Source of the DNA: an uncultured Acinetobacter sp.
GTDB lineage: Bacteria; Pseudomonadota; Gammaproteobacteria; Pseudomonadales; Moraxellaceae
Direction: 5' to 3'
Length of the DNA stretch: 11,148 bases
NCBI GenBank assembly: GCA_900771065.1
Contig: CAAGMP010000029.1
Span: 1-11,148 of the forward strand
Shown in pieces: positions 1 to 7,121 of this stretch. The notes under the pieces were generated by a model. It had not been told where the DNA came from. It was given only the letters and a program-made list of their open reading frames with translations, and did no database searches. The translations under genes were made by a program, and so were the position numbers. Position 1 is the first letter of the stretch. Every line of letters begins with the position of its first letter.

Positions 1-65
1 ATTAAAACAGCAAGTGTTCCAAATAAGAAGGGGTGATTCCCCATAAATTCGAACCAACGTTCCAC
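1..65 (-). CDS. Rhodanese-like membrane-anchored protein (YibN type), 5' fragment
   Basis: Only the first 21 codons are in the window; the gene continues past the left edge. From a GTG at 63-65 the peptide begins (M)ERWFEFMGNHPFLFGTLAV, a short polar start running into a hydrophobic segment. This resembles the N-terminal membrane anchor of YibN-type rhodanese proteins, which carry a cytoplasmic sulfurtransferase-like domain after the anchor. The rhodanese domain itself is not visible. The GTG is chosen because an in-frame TGA immediately precedes it and an AGGTGA ribosome-binding sequence lies 4 bases upstream. An out-of-frame ATG overlaps the start (ATGAGTG) but gives an unconvincing peptide. 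The gene lies 94 bp downstream of rsgA on the same strand. The family assignment rests on a short N-terminus and remembered gene order, so it is moderate. Confidence 0.6.
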   Translation of the reverse strand, partial: MERWFEFMGNHPFLFGTLAVL

Positions 66-99
66 TCATTCACCTAACTGATATTGCTAAATTGTTTAG

Positions 100-127
100 A
101 GTATAGCTTAAAATATAGTGATCAAAA
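100..127 (-). promoter_or_regulatory. Candidate promoter for the rhodanese-like gene
   Basis: On the minus strand a TATACT -10 box (100-105) lies 16 bp from TTTTGA (122-127), a weak -35 box. It sits in the 94-bp gap after rsgA. I see no convincing terminator hairpin behind rsgA here, so read-through from rsgA is equally possible. Confidence 0.35.
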
Positions 128-159
128 TCATCGCTTCAAGCCAACATCATAAATAAAGT

Positions 160-1218
160 TTAATTTTTTTGTTGCGCCTCGATAATTTCATCACTTAAGC
201 GCAAATAACTTTCTAAACGCCGTGGCAGAATTTCACCTTCTGTGGCAGCCAAACGTAAAGCACATTGTTTTTCATGTTTATGGGTACAATTTCGAAATTG
301 GCAATAGCCCAAGCGTTGTGCAATTTCAGGAAAACCATGTTGAATTTGTTCTAAATTTAAATGCCACAAGCCAAATTCTCGAATTCCCGGTGAATCAATT
401 AAAGCTGAACCTGCACCAAAATGAATTAAACGTGTTGAGGTCGTGGTATGTTGTCCTAATGCTGAATTTTCCGAAATGATATTGGTTTTTTGGGTTGCAT
501 CGGGAACAATTGCATTAATTAATGAGCTTTTTCCGACTCCAGATTGACCTACAAAAGCAACCGTTTCATTTTGTAAGCGTTGTGCAAGTTCAGATAAATC
601 ACCATCAGATTGGCACATCATGGTTTCATAACCAAGCGCTTGATATTCTTGTAATAAGGTTAAATGTGGGTCATTTTCGCTTAATAAATCGGTTTTATTG
701 AGCAGTAACAAGGCAGGAATATTGGCATCTGCACAGGCAACCAAATAACGATCAATTAAACTTGGTGCTGCTTCAGGTAATGCAGCAAAGACAATCACAA
801 TCAAACTGATATTGGCAGCAACGGGTTTTACTTTATGATAACGATCTGGACGAGTTAATAACGATTTTCGAGGATGAATTGCGGTAATAATACCTAAGCC
901 TGTATTTGGATCGGCTTGCCATTTGACTTTATCGCCTGTGACCAAAAGCTCTAAATTAGTGCGGGTATGACACCGCCAAATGCTATTGAGTTCAATTGGC
1001 TTCCAAAAGGGTTCAGGTTCACCCGCTAAAACAATCGGTTTTTCAGGATGTTGTGCAGGAACAGACAAAGCTTGCACTTCAAGTTGGCGACCATAATGTT
1101 GAACGACTAGACCTTCTAAATCATCTGAAGTGTCGATTTCAGCTTGACGAGATTGATGTTGTTTTTGAATCCGTCGCTGTTGTTGTTCGGTCAAGCGACG
1201 CTTACGAATTAAAGCCAT
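160..1218 (-). CDS. rsgA: Small ribosomal subunit biogenesis GTPase RsgA
   Basis: RsgA (YjeQ) is a GTPase that binds the 30S subunit late in assembly and checks the decoding centre, releasing RbfA on GTP hydrolysis. The 352-residue length matches E. coli RsgA (about 350). The GTPase motifs appear in the circularly permuted order that defines the family: NKTD (G4, residues 174-177) comes first, then GQSGVGKSS (P-loop, 224-232), then DSPG (G3, 275-278). The C-terminal zinc-binding residues are C306, C311, H313 and C319. A basic N-terminal tail (RKRR, QQQRRIQKQ) precedes the OB-fold region, about residues 35-125. The ATG at 1216-1218 has AGGA five bases upstream. The gene is divergent from orn, with 123 bp between the starts. 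All key residues are present and nothing suggests damage. Confidence 0.97.
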   Translation of the reverse strand: MALIRKRRLTEQQQRRIQKQHQSRQAEIDTSDDLEGLVVQHYGRQLEVQALSVPAQHPEKPIVLAGEPEPFWKPIELNSIWRCHTRTNLELLVTGDKVKWQADPNTGLGIITAIHPRKSLLTRPDRYHKVKPVAANISLIVIVFAALPEAAPSLIDRYLVACADANIPALLLLNKTDLLSENDPHLTLLQEYQALGYETMMCQSDGDLSELAQRLQNETVAFVGQSGVGKSSLINAIVPDATQKTNIISENSALGQHTTTSTRLIHFGAGSALIDSPGIREFGLWHLNLEQIQHGFPEIAQRLGYCQFRNCTHKHEKQCALRLAATEGEILPRRLESYLRLSDEIIEAQQKN

Positions 1219-1266
1219 TCATATCCTAAAAAACCACGATATAAGCGACATAAAATAGCATGAAGC

Positions 1267-1293
1267 AGTATAACAATTACAGTCAAGAATCAA
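1267..1293 (-). promoter_or_regulatory. rsgA promoter with extended -10
   Basis: On the minus strand a TATACT box (1267-1272) is preceded by TGT, making an extended -10 (TGnTATACT). A TTGATT -35-like hexamer (1288-1293) lies 15 bp upstream; the short spacing is compatible with an extended -10. Predicted initiation is near 1260, giving a leader of about 40 nt before the rsgA ATG. Confidence 0.5.
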
Positions 1294-1299
1294 TTAATT

Positions 1300-1321
1300 T
1301 GCTAAGATAAGATTTTATAAG
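1300..1321 (+). promoter_or_regulatory. Candidate orn promoter region
   Basis: Two weak -10 boxes point toward orn: TAAGAT (1303-1308), preceded by TGC as an extended -10, and TATAAG (1316-1321). Neither has a good TTGACA-like partner at 16-18 bp, so the exact start is uncertain. The region overlaps the upstream side of the divergent rsgA promoter. Confidence 0.3.
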
Positions 1322-1341
1322 TGAAATAAGATGGCATCTAG

Positions 1342-1896
1342 ATGACTAGTACACCCGATTCTCGCCTCATTTGGATTGATCTAGAAATGACAGGTCTAGA
1401 CACAGACAATGATCAAATTATTGAAATTGCAACCATTGTAACCGATGATCAACTGAATATTTTGGCGGAAGGTCCTGTACTTGCAATTCACCAATCTAAC
1501 ATTATTTTAAATGCAATGGATGAGTGGAATACGCGTCAACATGGTCAATCGGGCTTAATTGAACGGGTTCGACGTAGCAAATTGACTGCACGGGATGCTG
1601 AGTTGCAAACACTCGAATTTTTGAAAAAATGGGTCAATGCTAAAGTTTCTCCAATGTGCGGTAATTCAATTTGCCAAGATCGCCGTTTTTTACACCGTTT
1701 AATGCCTGAGTTAGAGCAGTTTTTCCATTATCGTAATTTAGATGTTTCTTCAGTAAAAGAATTGGCAAAACGCTGGCGTCCTGAAATTATGTCAGGCTTA
1801 AAGAAAAATGCATCACATTTAGCTATGGATGATATTCGTGATTCAATTGCAGAATTAAAATATTACCGCGAATACTTTTTTATTATGAATCATTAA
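1342..1896 (+). CDS. orn: Oligoribonuclease (3'-to-5' DEDDh exonuclease)
   Basis: Orn degrades two- to five-nucleotide RNAs, especially dinucleotides such as pGpG from cyclic-di-GMP turnover, to mononucleotides in the cytoplasm. The 184-residue length is normal (E. coli 181). All DEDDh catalytic residues are visible: D13 and E15 in WIDLEMTGLD, D113 in CQDRRF, and H159 with D164 in HLAMDDIRDS. The ATG at 1342 gives the standard N-terminus RLIWIDLEMTG close to the start. An upstream ATG at 1331 meets a TGA after three further codons and is not used. The Shine-Dalgarno sequence is weak, with only TAAG at a slightly long distance. Orn is divergent from rsgA and ends at a hairpin terminator, so it appears to be a single-gene unit. 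Confidence 0.98.
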   Translation: MTSTPDSRLIWIDLEMTGLDTDNDQIIEIATIVTDDQLNILAEGPVLAIHQSNIILNAMDEWNTRQHGQSGLIERVRRSKLTARDAELQTLEFLKKWVNAKVSPMCGNSICQDRRFLHRLMPELEQFFHYRNLDVSSVKELAKRWRPEIMSGLKKNASHLAMDDIRDSIAELKYYREYFFIMNH

Positions 1897-1905
1897 TTTT
1901 GAATC

Positions 1906-1925
1906 AAAAGGGCATTTGCCTTTTT
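1906..1925 (+). terminator. Rho-independent terminator of orn
   Basis: An 8-bp stem (AAAAGGGC with GCCTTTTT, including one G-U pair) closes an ATTT loop, and its 3' arm doubles as the T-tract. It lies 10 bp after the orn stop codon. Confidence 0.7.
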
Positions 1926-1992
1926 GAATTTGTACAAAAAAATATCAAATTGCATAAAAAAGTGCTTAAACTGTTTTTATAAATTTAAAAAT

Positions 1993-1996
1993 GGAG
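1993..1996 (+). promoter_or_regulatory. Ribosome-binding site that sets the start at 2003
   Basis: GGAG ends six bases before the ATG at 2003-2005. The site lies inside the longer reading frame that opens with an ATG at 1991, and that ATG has only an A/T-rich sequence upstream and no Shine-Dalgarno match. The start at 2003 is therefore preferred. Confidence 0.75.
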
Positions 1997-2002
1997 AATA
2001 AC

Positions 2003-2734
2003 ATGCAAAGTCATAACCCGATTTTGACTCGTGTTGAACTGAGTCACACTTATAGTCGACCAATGACCATTCAAGGTGCAATTCAAAAGTCAATTTTGTT
2101 GACCGTAATTGCATCGGTAGTCGGTCTAGGACTCTTTTTTTATACTTTTTTAACAGCGAATTTTGCAATAGCAACCGCTGCAACATGGATTGGTTTAATT
2201 GGTGGTTTTATTATTGCCTTAATCACAACGTTTAAACCTGAAACAGCACGTACTTTAGCTATTCCTTATGCATTATTTGAAGGTGCATTGTTAGGTGGCA
2301 TTTCTGTGGTATTTCAATTGAAATATCCAGGTGTACCGTTACAAGCTTTATTGGCAACCTTTGTCACTACTTTTGTGTTATTTGGTTTGTATCGTTTTAA
2401 AATTATTCGTGCAACTGAAAAATTTAAAGCAGTGGTCATGTCAGCGACTTTGGCAATTGCAATTGTTTTTGTTGTACAAATCTTTTTAAGTATGTTGTTT
2501 GGTTCAAGCATTCCTTATTTATTTGAAATTAATCTGCTTGGTATTGGTTTTGCTGCATTTGTTGCAATTATTGCTTCATTAAATCTGATTTTAGATTTTG
2601 ATTTAATTGAAACAGGCGCAGCACAAGGCGCACCAAAAGCCATGGAATGGTTATGCGGTATTGCTTTATTGGCAACCTTAGTTTGGATGTATATTTCTTT
2701 CTTACGTCTAATAGGTATGCTCAGTAACGACTAA
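2003..2734 (+). CDS. Bax inhibitor-1/YccA-like integral membrane protein
   Basis: This 243-residue protein is almost entirely hydrophobic. About seven membrane segments can be traced: residues 31-50, 54-75, 86-104, 112-130, 144-166, 176-198 and 215-235, after a short N-terminal tail beginning MQSHNPILTR. That opening, the MTIQGAIQKS stretch just before helix 1, and the C-terminal block FDLIETGAAQGAPKAMEW fit the bacterial BaxI_1 branch of the Bax inhibitor-1 (TMBIM) superfamily. Eukaryotic and some bacterial members are pH-sensitive calcium leak channels. The role of this branch is not well defined and I assign no substrate. The start is moved four codons downstream from the longest frame because GGAG is correctly placed only for the ATG at 2003. 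The gene sits between two terminators and is probably transcribed alone. A clear promoter is not visible in the A/T-rich leader. Confidence 0.88.
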   Translation: MQSHNPILTRVELSHTYSRPMTIQGAIQKSILLTVIASVVGLGLFFYTFLTANFAIATAATWIGLIGGFIIALITTFKPETARTLAIPYALFEGALLGGISVVFQLKYPGVPLQALLATFVTTFVLFGLYRFKIIRATEKFKAVVMSATLAIAIVFVVQIFLSMLFGSSIPYLFEINLLGIGFAAFVAIIASLNLILDFDLIETGAAQGAPKAMEWLCGIALLATLVWMYISFLRLIGMLSND

Positions 2735-2771
2735 AAATAAAAATGCCCACTGAGTTGGGCATTTTTATTTT
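2734..2771. terminator. Strong terminator after the Bax inhibitor-like gene
   Basis: A perfect 16-bp inverted repeat (2734-2749 with 2756-2771) encloses the loop CTGAGT. The core TGCCCA/TGGGCA is flanked by A-runs and T-runs. The repeat begins on the last base of the stop codon. A-runs on one arm and T-runs on the other would let it work in both directions, but the natural use is for the plus strand. Confidence 0.9.
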
Positions 2772-2857
2772 CAATAGATAAAAAAGATGCTTTATGCAAT
2801 TTCTAAGTTACAAAAAATTGGGCATTATGTGGCTAAACTATTTTAAGCGAGCGTCAC

Positions 2858-3667
2858 ATGGCACAAGGATTATTGACAGGAAAACGTTTTTTAATTGCAG
2901 GTATTGCAAGTAAACTTTCAATTGCTTTTGGTATTGCCCAAGCTTTACATCGTGAAGGTGCAGAACTTGCCTTTACCTATCCAAATGAAAAATTAAAAAA
3001 ACGTGTTGATGAATTTGCAAAACAATTTAATTCAGAGTTAGTTTTTCCGTGTGATGTTGCTGTTGATGCTGAAATTGACCAAACATTTGCCGATTTAGCA
3101 AAACATTGGGATGGTTTAGATGGTGTGGTGCATTCAATTGGTTTTGCACCTGCACATACTTTAGATGGTGATTTTACTGAAGTAACTGACCGTGAAGGCT
3201 TTAAAATTGCACATGACATTAGCGCATATAGTTTTGTTGCAATGGCACGAGCAGCAAAACCATTGTTGCAAGCACGTCAAGGTTGTTTATTGACTTTAAC
3301 TTATCAAGGTTCTGAACGTGTTATGCCAAACTATAATGTGATGGGCATGGCAAAAGCCTCTTTAGAATCGAGCGTGCGTTATTTAGCATCAAGCTTGGGT
3401 AAAGAAGGCATTCGCGTGAATGCAATTTCAGCAGGTCCAATTCGTACTTTAGCTGCTTCAGGTATTAAAGCGTTCCGTAAAATGCTAGATGTCAATGAAA
3501 AAGTAGCGCCGTTAAAACGCAATGTCACGATTGAAGATGTCGGTAATGCTGCCTTATTCTTATGTTCACCATGGGCAAATGGGATTACAGGCGAAATTTT
3601 ATATGTGGATGCAGGCTTCAATACAGTCGGCATGAGCTTAGATTTGATGCTCGATGAAGCAGAATAA
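2858..3667 (+). CDS. fabI: Enoyl-[acyl-carrier-protein] reductase (NADH) FabI
   Basis: FabI reduces trans-2-enoyl-ACP to acyl-ACP, the last step of each type II fatty acid elongation cycle. It is a tetrameric short-chain dehydrogenase fold and the target of triclosan. The 269-residue length is normal (E. coli 262). The divergent nucleotide-binding motif of FabI is present at GIASKLSIAFGIA (15-27), and the catalytic set is Y149, Y159 and K166 (Y-x6-K in YNVMGMAK). Residues whose changes give triclosan resistance in E. coli (G93, M159, F203) correspond here to G95, M162 and F206, all in the sensitive form. The ATG at 2858 gives the expected start MAQGLLTGKRFLIAG. The ribosome-binding site is weak (AAGCGAG) and I see no convincing promoter in the 86 bp upstream, although the strong terminator before it implies one. 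Confidence 0.98.
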   Translation: MAQGLLTGKRFLIAGIASKLSIAFGIAQALHREGAELAFTYPNEKLKKRVDEFAKQFNSELVFPCDVAVDAEIDQTFADLAKHWDGLDGVVHSIGFAPAHTLDGDFTEVTDREGFKIAHDISAYSFVAMARAAKPLLQARQGCLLTLTYQGSERVMPNYNVMGMAKASLESSVRYLASSLGKEGIRVNAISAGPIRTLAASGIKAFRKMLDVNEKVAPLKRNVTIEDVGNAALFLCSPWANGITGEILYVDAGFNTVGMSLDLMLDEAE

Positions 3668-3682
3668 ATTCAGCTAAAAAAT

Positions 3683-3715
3683 AAAAAACGGTGTGCTAAA
3701 AAGACACCGTTTTTT
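3683..3715. terminator. Bidirectional terminator between fabI and the outer-membrane factor gene
   Basis: A 12-bp perfect stem (3683-3694 with 3704-3715) carries the core CGGTGT/ACACCG and a 9-base loop. Six A's begin one arm and seven T's end the other, so either strand yields a hairpin followed by a U-tract. It lies between two convergent stop codons, 15 bp past fabI and 5 bp past the minus-strand gene. Confidence 0.9.
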
Positions 3716-3720
3716 TGTTG

Positions 3721-5130
3721 TTAAGATTGTGGTGGTAGTGGACTACCGCCTAAAGCTTGCATTAAAGTAACATAAGCATTGTATTGATTTTGCTTGGTTT
3801 GTAATAAACTTAAAGATGCGTTGCGGGCAGTATCTTGTGCATCTAAAACATTTTTAAGCGCAATTGCACCATGTTGATAGCGTGTTTCCGTTAGCTTTTG
3901 TACTTTTTGTGCTAACTGTAAGTTCACCTCACTGAATTGCACTTGTTTATCAAGTTGTTCACGTAAAGACAAAGCATTTTCAACTTCGGCTAAAGCTTGA
4001 TATAGCGTTTTACTATAGTTACGTGTAACAGCTTCATATTCCAATTCACTAATTTTAAGATTCTTTTTCATGTCGTTATATTGTAAAAACGGTAAATTGA
4101 TACTTGAACCTAAACTCAAAACAGGATTTTTGAGTAATTGGGTTAAAGAGGTGCTACTTGAACCTAAATTCCCCGTCAAACTAATACTTGGATAATAACT
4201 TGCCGTTGTTGCATCTTTATTGGCTAAAGCTTGGCGTAAACGTAATTCAGCGGCTTTTAAGTCAGGACGTCGCGCGAGCAATTGAGCAGGTAAACCCGCC
4301 TGAATTTGCGGTAAATTGACATTCGGTAAGCGTTGAGGTTCTTTTAAATCGAGCTGTTGTACCGATTGATTCAACAAAACAGCTAACGCAGTGCGTGTTT
4401 CAACTAACTGTTGTTGAATTTGACTTAAATTGGCTTTTTGACTTTGTACCGATTGTTGTGCTTGACTTAAATCTAAGTTGGATACCGCACCTACTTGATA
4501 TTGTTTTTTGACCAATTCAAAGGTTTTTTGGCTATTGGCTAAGTTTTGTTGGCTTAAAGCATAACGTTCATGTAAATAGCCCAATTGCCAATATAAACTC
4601 GCAGTTAAACCAATTAAGCTTTGTGCGGTTGCTTGCAAATCTTGTTCTGTTGCTAAAGCACTCCAACGACTGGCTTCGGTTTGTTGAGCCAACTTGCCAA
4701 ATAAATCAAGTTCATAACTTAAGCCAAAACGGGCTGAAATACCTGAATCGCTGTGTGTACCTGAGTTTAAATCAAAATTATGTCCAGTAGAAAACCCTGC
4801 TGAACCTACACGAATGCCTTGCTGATCACGTGCTAAACCTGCTTGCAACCATGCTTGTTGTAAGCGCAGACCTGCAACAGCTAAGTCTTGGTTCTGATTT
4901 AAAACCTGATTAATTAATTGATTAAGCTGTGCATCATTAAATAAAGTCCACCATTGATCGGCTTGTAATTGGCTTAAAATCAATTGATTTTTATTGTTTT
5001 GAGCATACGCATAACTTTGCGGCAAAGCGACATTGGGTGCTTCATAAGGTGTTTTTACGACCGCAGCACAACCTACTAAGCTGCTTGCAAACATCATGGC
5101 AGCCACAGATTTTGAAAGATGAAATGGCAT
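3721..5130 (-). CDS. NodT/OprM-family outer-membrane efflux lipoprotein (third component of the MacAB pump)
   Basis: This is the outer-membrane channel through which a tripartite pump expels substrate. The 469-residue protein has a lipoprotein signal peptide with lipobox LVGC, so C21 is the predicted lipidated residue. Alanine at +2 favours outer-membrane sorting. Two outer-membrane efflux repeats follow, about residues 60-250 and 275-460. Family hallmarks are ELDLFGKL (140-147), RRPDLKAAELRLRQA (287-301), YYPSISLTG (312-320) and RYQHGAIALKNVLDAQ (417-432). It starts 9 bp after macB, and its Shine-Dalgarno sequence TAAGGA overlaps the macB stop codon, indicating translational coupling. It resembles OprM/AdeC/AdeK lipoproteins more than E. 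coli TolC, which is not lipidated. The link to MacAB is inferred from operon position; it might also serve RND pumps encoded elsewhere. Confidence 0.92.
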   Translation of the reverse strand: MPFHLSKSVAAMMFASSLVGCAAVVKTPYEAPNVALPQSYAYAQNNKNQLILSQLQADQWWTLFNDAQLNQLINQVLNQNQDLAVAGLRLQQAWLQAGLARDQQGIRVGSAGFSTGHNFDLNSGTHSDSGISARFGLSYELDLFGKLAQQTEASRWSALATEQDLQATAQSLIGLTASLYWQLGYLHERYALSQQNLANSQKTFELVKKQYQVGAVSNLDLSQAQQSVQSQKANLSQIQQQLVETRTALAVLLNQSVQQLDLKEPQRLPNVNLPQIQAGLPAQLLARRPDLKAAELRLRQALANKDATTASYYPSISLTGNLGSSSTSLTQLLKNPVLSLGSSINLPFLQYNDMKKNLKISELEYEAVTRNYSKTLYQALAEVENALSLREQLDKQVQFSEVNLQLAQKVQKLTETRYQHGAIALKNVLDAQDTARNASLSLLQTKQNQYNAYVTLMQALGGSPLPPQS

Positions 5131-5139
5131 GATGATTCC

Positions 5140-7119
5140 TTATTCTCTAGACAGGGCTTCAACAGGATTTAAACGTGCTGCATTACGCGCAGGAATAAAA
5201 CCAAAAATAATCCCAATTAAACTTGAACAAATAAAAGCGGCAATAATTGAACTGGTTGAATAATCCATTTGGAATGTACCTTGTGTAAAATGACTAAACA
5301 CTTGTCCAATTCCTAAAGACAGCAACACGCCTAAAACACCACCTAAAATACACACCAAAATGGCTTCAATTAAAAATTGCTGCAAAATGTCACTTTGTCG
5401 TGCTCCAACAGCCATTCGTACACCAATTTCTTGAGTACGTTCTGTCACAGAAACTAACATAATATTCATAACGCCAATACCACCCACAATTAATGAAATT
5501 ACTGCAATTGCAGAAATTAATAACGTCATAGTTGCTGTGGTTTCTTGAATGGTTTCTCGAATGCTATCGGCATTTTGTGTAAAGACATCTTGTGCGTTAT
5601 GTCGTTGTTCTAATAAGTTTAAAATGGCATTTTCTGCAACAGAACTTGGATATTCATCTTTAATACGTACAATAATGCTACGTAAATTAGGTTGCCCTAA
5701 CATACGTCCCATTACGGTTGAATAAGGTAAATACACGTTTAAACTGTCAGCATTGCCCATAATGTTTTTCTGTGTATCAATTACGCCAATGACACGACTT
5801 GGAACACTACCTAACAAGATCACTTGTCCAACAGGATCTGTACCATCTTTAAAAAATGTGTTTTTGGTGTTGGTATCAATCACCACATCTTGTGAGCGTT
5901 CTAAGACACTGGCTTTATCAAATGGTTGTCCAGATTGAAAAGTTAAGCCACGAACGTAAAAGAAGTCTTCACCGACACCATTAATGGTGGCACTGGCTTC
6001 AGTATCTTTAAAGCGTAAAGTGGCATTGCTGTTTACCGATGGACTGACGCCATCGACATAAGGTTGTTCCGCGAGTGCTTCCGCATCGGCAGGAATAAGC
6101 GTTTTAGCTTGAGAAGCCCGTGAGTTGTCGCCAAAACCACGCCCTTGAAAAATAGTAATGGTATTAGTACCTAAGCTACTAATATTCTCTAAAATTTTCT
6201 TTTGTGAACCATTTCCTAATGCAACGACTGAAACCACAGAAGCAATACCAATAATAATGCCGAGCATGGTTAAAAAAGTCCGCATGCGATGTGCATTCAT
6301 GGCTAAAATTGCCATGCGAAATGCTTCATTTAGGCGATCAAATGTTGAGCGCCAAGTTGAAACTTTTTTTTGTACTGTTTTTTCTTCAGATTGCGGTGGC
6401 GCTAAATCCACATCAAAATGCGGCGTATTGGCACGGTCAGAGACAATTAAACCATCACTAATTTCAATAATTCGAGTGGCATTTTTAGCCACATTTAAAT
6501 CGTGTGTTACTAAAATAATGGTATGACCTTGTGCATTGAGTTCACGTAAAATACGCATGACTTCAATACCGCTATTTTTATCCAATGCACCTGTTGGTTC
6601 ATCGGCTAAAATGACATCGCCTCCATTCATTAAAGCACGGGCAATGGAAACACGTTGTTGTTGACCACCTGAAAGCTGGCTTGGTCTATTGTTGGTTTTG
6701 TCGGCTAAACCTAAGTCAGATAATAATTTTTTTGCGCGTTCTGTGCGTGCTTGTGGATCGACACCTGAATAAATTGCAGGTACTTCAACATTGCCTGCTG
6801 CACTTAAATCGCCCAACAAATGATAGCGTTGGAAAATAAAGCCAAAATATTCACGACGTAATTGAGCCAATTCATCGGCTTCAAGTTTGCGTGTTTCACG
6901 ATCTTTGACCCGATAACTACCCGCAGTGGGTTGATCTAAACAACCCAAAATGTTCATTAAGGTCGATTTGCCTGAACCTGATTGCCCCACAATGGCGACC
7001 AATTCACCTGCATAAATTTCAAGGTCAATGCCCTTGAGAATTTGCACTGTACCTTCGCCCGCGGGAAATTCTCGAATCAGACCTTTGACCTCTAATAAAG
7101 GTTTTTTTTGCTGATCCAT
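5140..7119 (-). CDS. macB: MacB-type ABC transporter ATPase/permease
   Basis: MacB is a homodimeric inner-membrane ABC protein that powers export from the periplasm through MacA and an outer-membrane channel. Known substrates in other species are macrolides, enterotoxin and lipopeptide-like molecules. Length is 659 (E. coli 648). The N-terminal ATPase shows Walker A GQSGSGKST (45-53), Q-loop Q97, signature LSGGQQQR (149-156), Walker B ILADEP with D173/E174, and switch H206. The first membrane helix is about 281-302. A large periplasmic domain follows to about 530, then three helices near 531-553, 581-603 and 624-644, ending in the family's PARNAARLNPVEAL tail. Only two bases separate the macA stop from this ATG, so coupling is likely. 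All catalytic residues are intact. The substrate here cannot be read from sequence. Confidence 0.96.
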   Translation of the reverse strand: MDQQKKPLLEVKGLIREFPAGEGTVQILKGIDLEIYAGELVAIVGQSGSGKSTLMNILGCLDQPTAGSYRVKDRETRKLEADELAQLRREYFGFIFQRYHLLGDLSAAGNVEVPAIYSGVDPQARTERAKKLLSDLGLADKTNNRPSQLSGGQQQRVSIARALMNGGDVILADEPTGALDKNSGIEVMRILRELNAQGHTIILVTHDLNVAKNATRIIEISDGLIVSDRANTPHFDVDLAPPQSEEKTVQKKVSTWRSTFDRLNEAFRMAILAMNAHRMRTFLTMLGIIIGIASVVSVVALGNGSQKKILENISSLGTNTITIFQGRGFGDNSRASQAKTLIPADAEALAEQPYVDGVSPSVNSNATLRFKDTEASATINGVGEDFFYVRGLTFQSGQPFDKASVLERSQDVVIDTNTKNTFFKDGTDPVGQVILLGSVPSRVIGVIDTQKNIMGNADSLNVYLPYSTVMGRMLGQPNLRSIIVRIKDEYPSSVAENAILNLLEQRHNAQDVFTQNADSIRETIQETTATMTLLISAIAVISLIVGGIGVMNIMLVSVTERTQEIGVRMAVGARQSDILQQFLIEAILVCILGGVLGVLLSLGIGQVFSHFTQGTFQMDYSTSSIIAAFICSSLIGIIFGFIPARNAARLNPVEALSRE

Positions 7120-7121
7120 CG

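Noticed and set aside
996..1229. 77-codon plus-strand frame across the rsgA start
   Set aside because: It is antisense to the rsgA N-terminus and does not resemble a known protein; coding on the rsgA strand is certain.
2772..2857. A fabI promoter at TTGGGC/TATTTT (2818-2844)
   Set aside because: The -35 box matches only about half the consensus, spacing is 15 bp, and the leader would be only a few bases. It is not strong enough to annotate.
2977..3633. Two minus-strand open frames opposite fabI
   Set aside because: Both are antisense shadows of a fully conserved gene, and the peptides show no membrane, signal or domain pattern.
6158..6526. 122-codon open frame on the plus strand opposite macB
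   Set aside because: It lies antisense to the end of the MacB ATPase domain, the linker and the first membrane helix. It has no recognisable motif and its composition mirrors the complementary gene.
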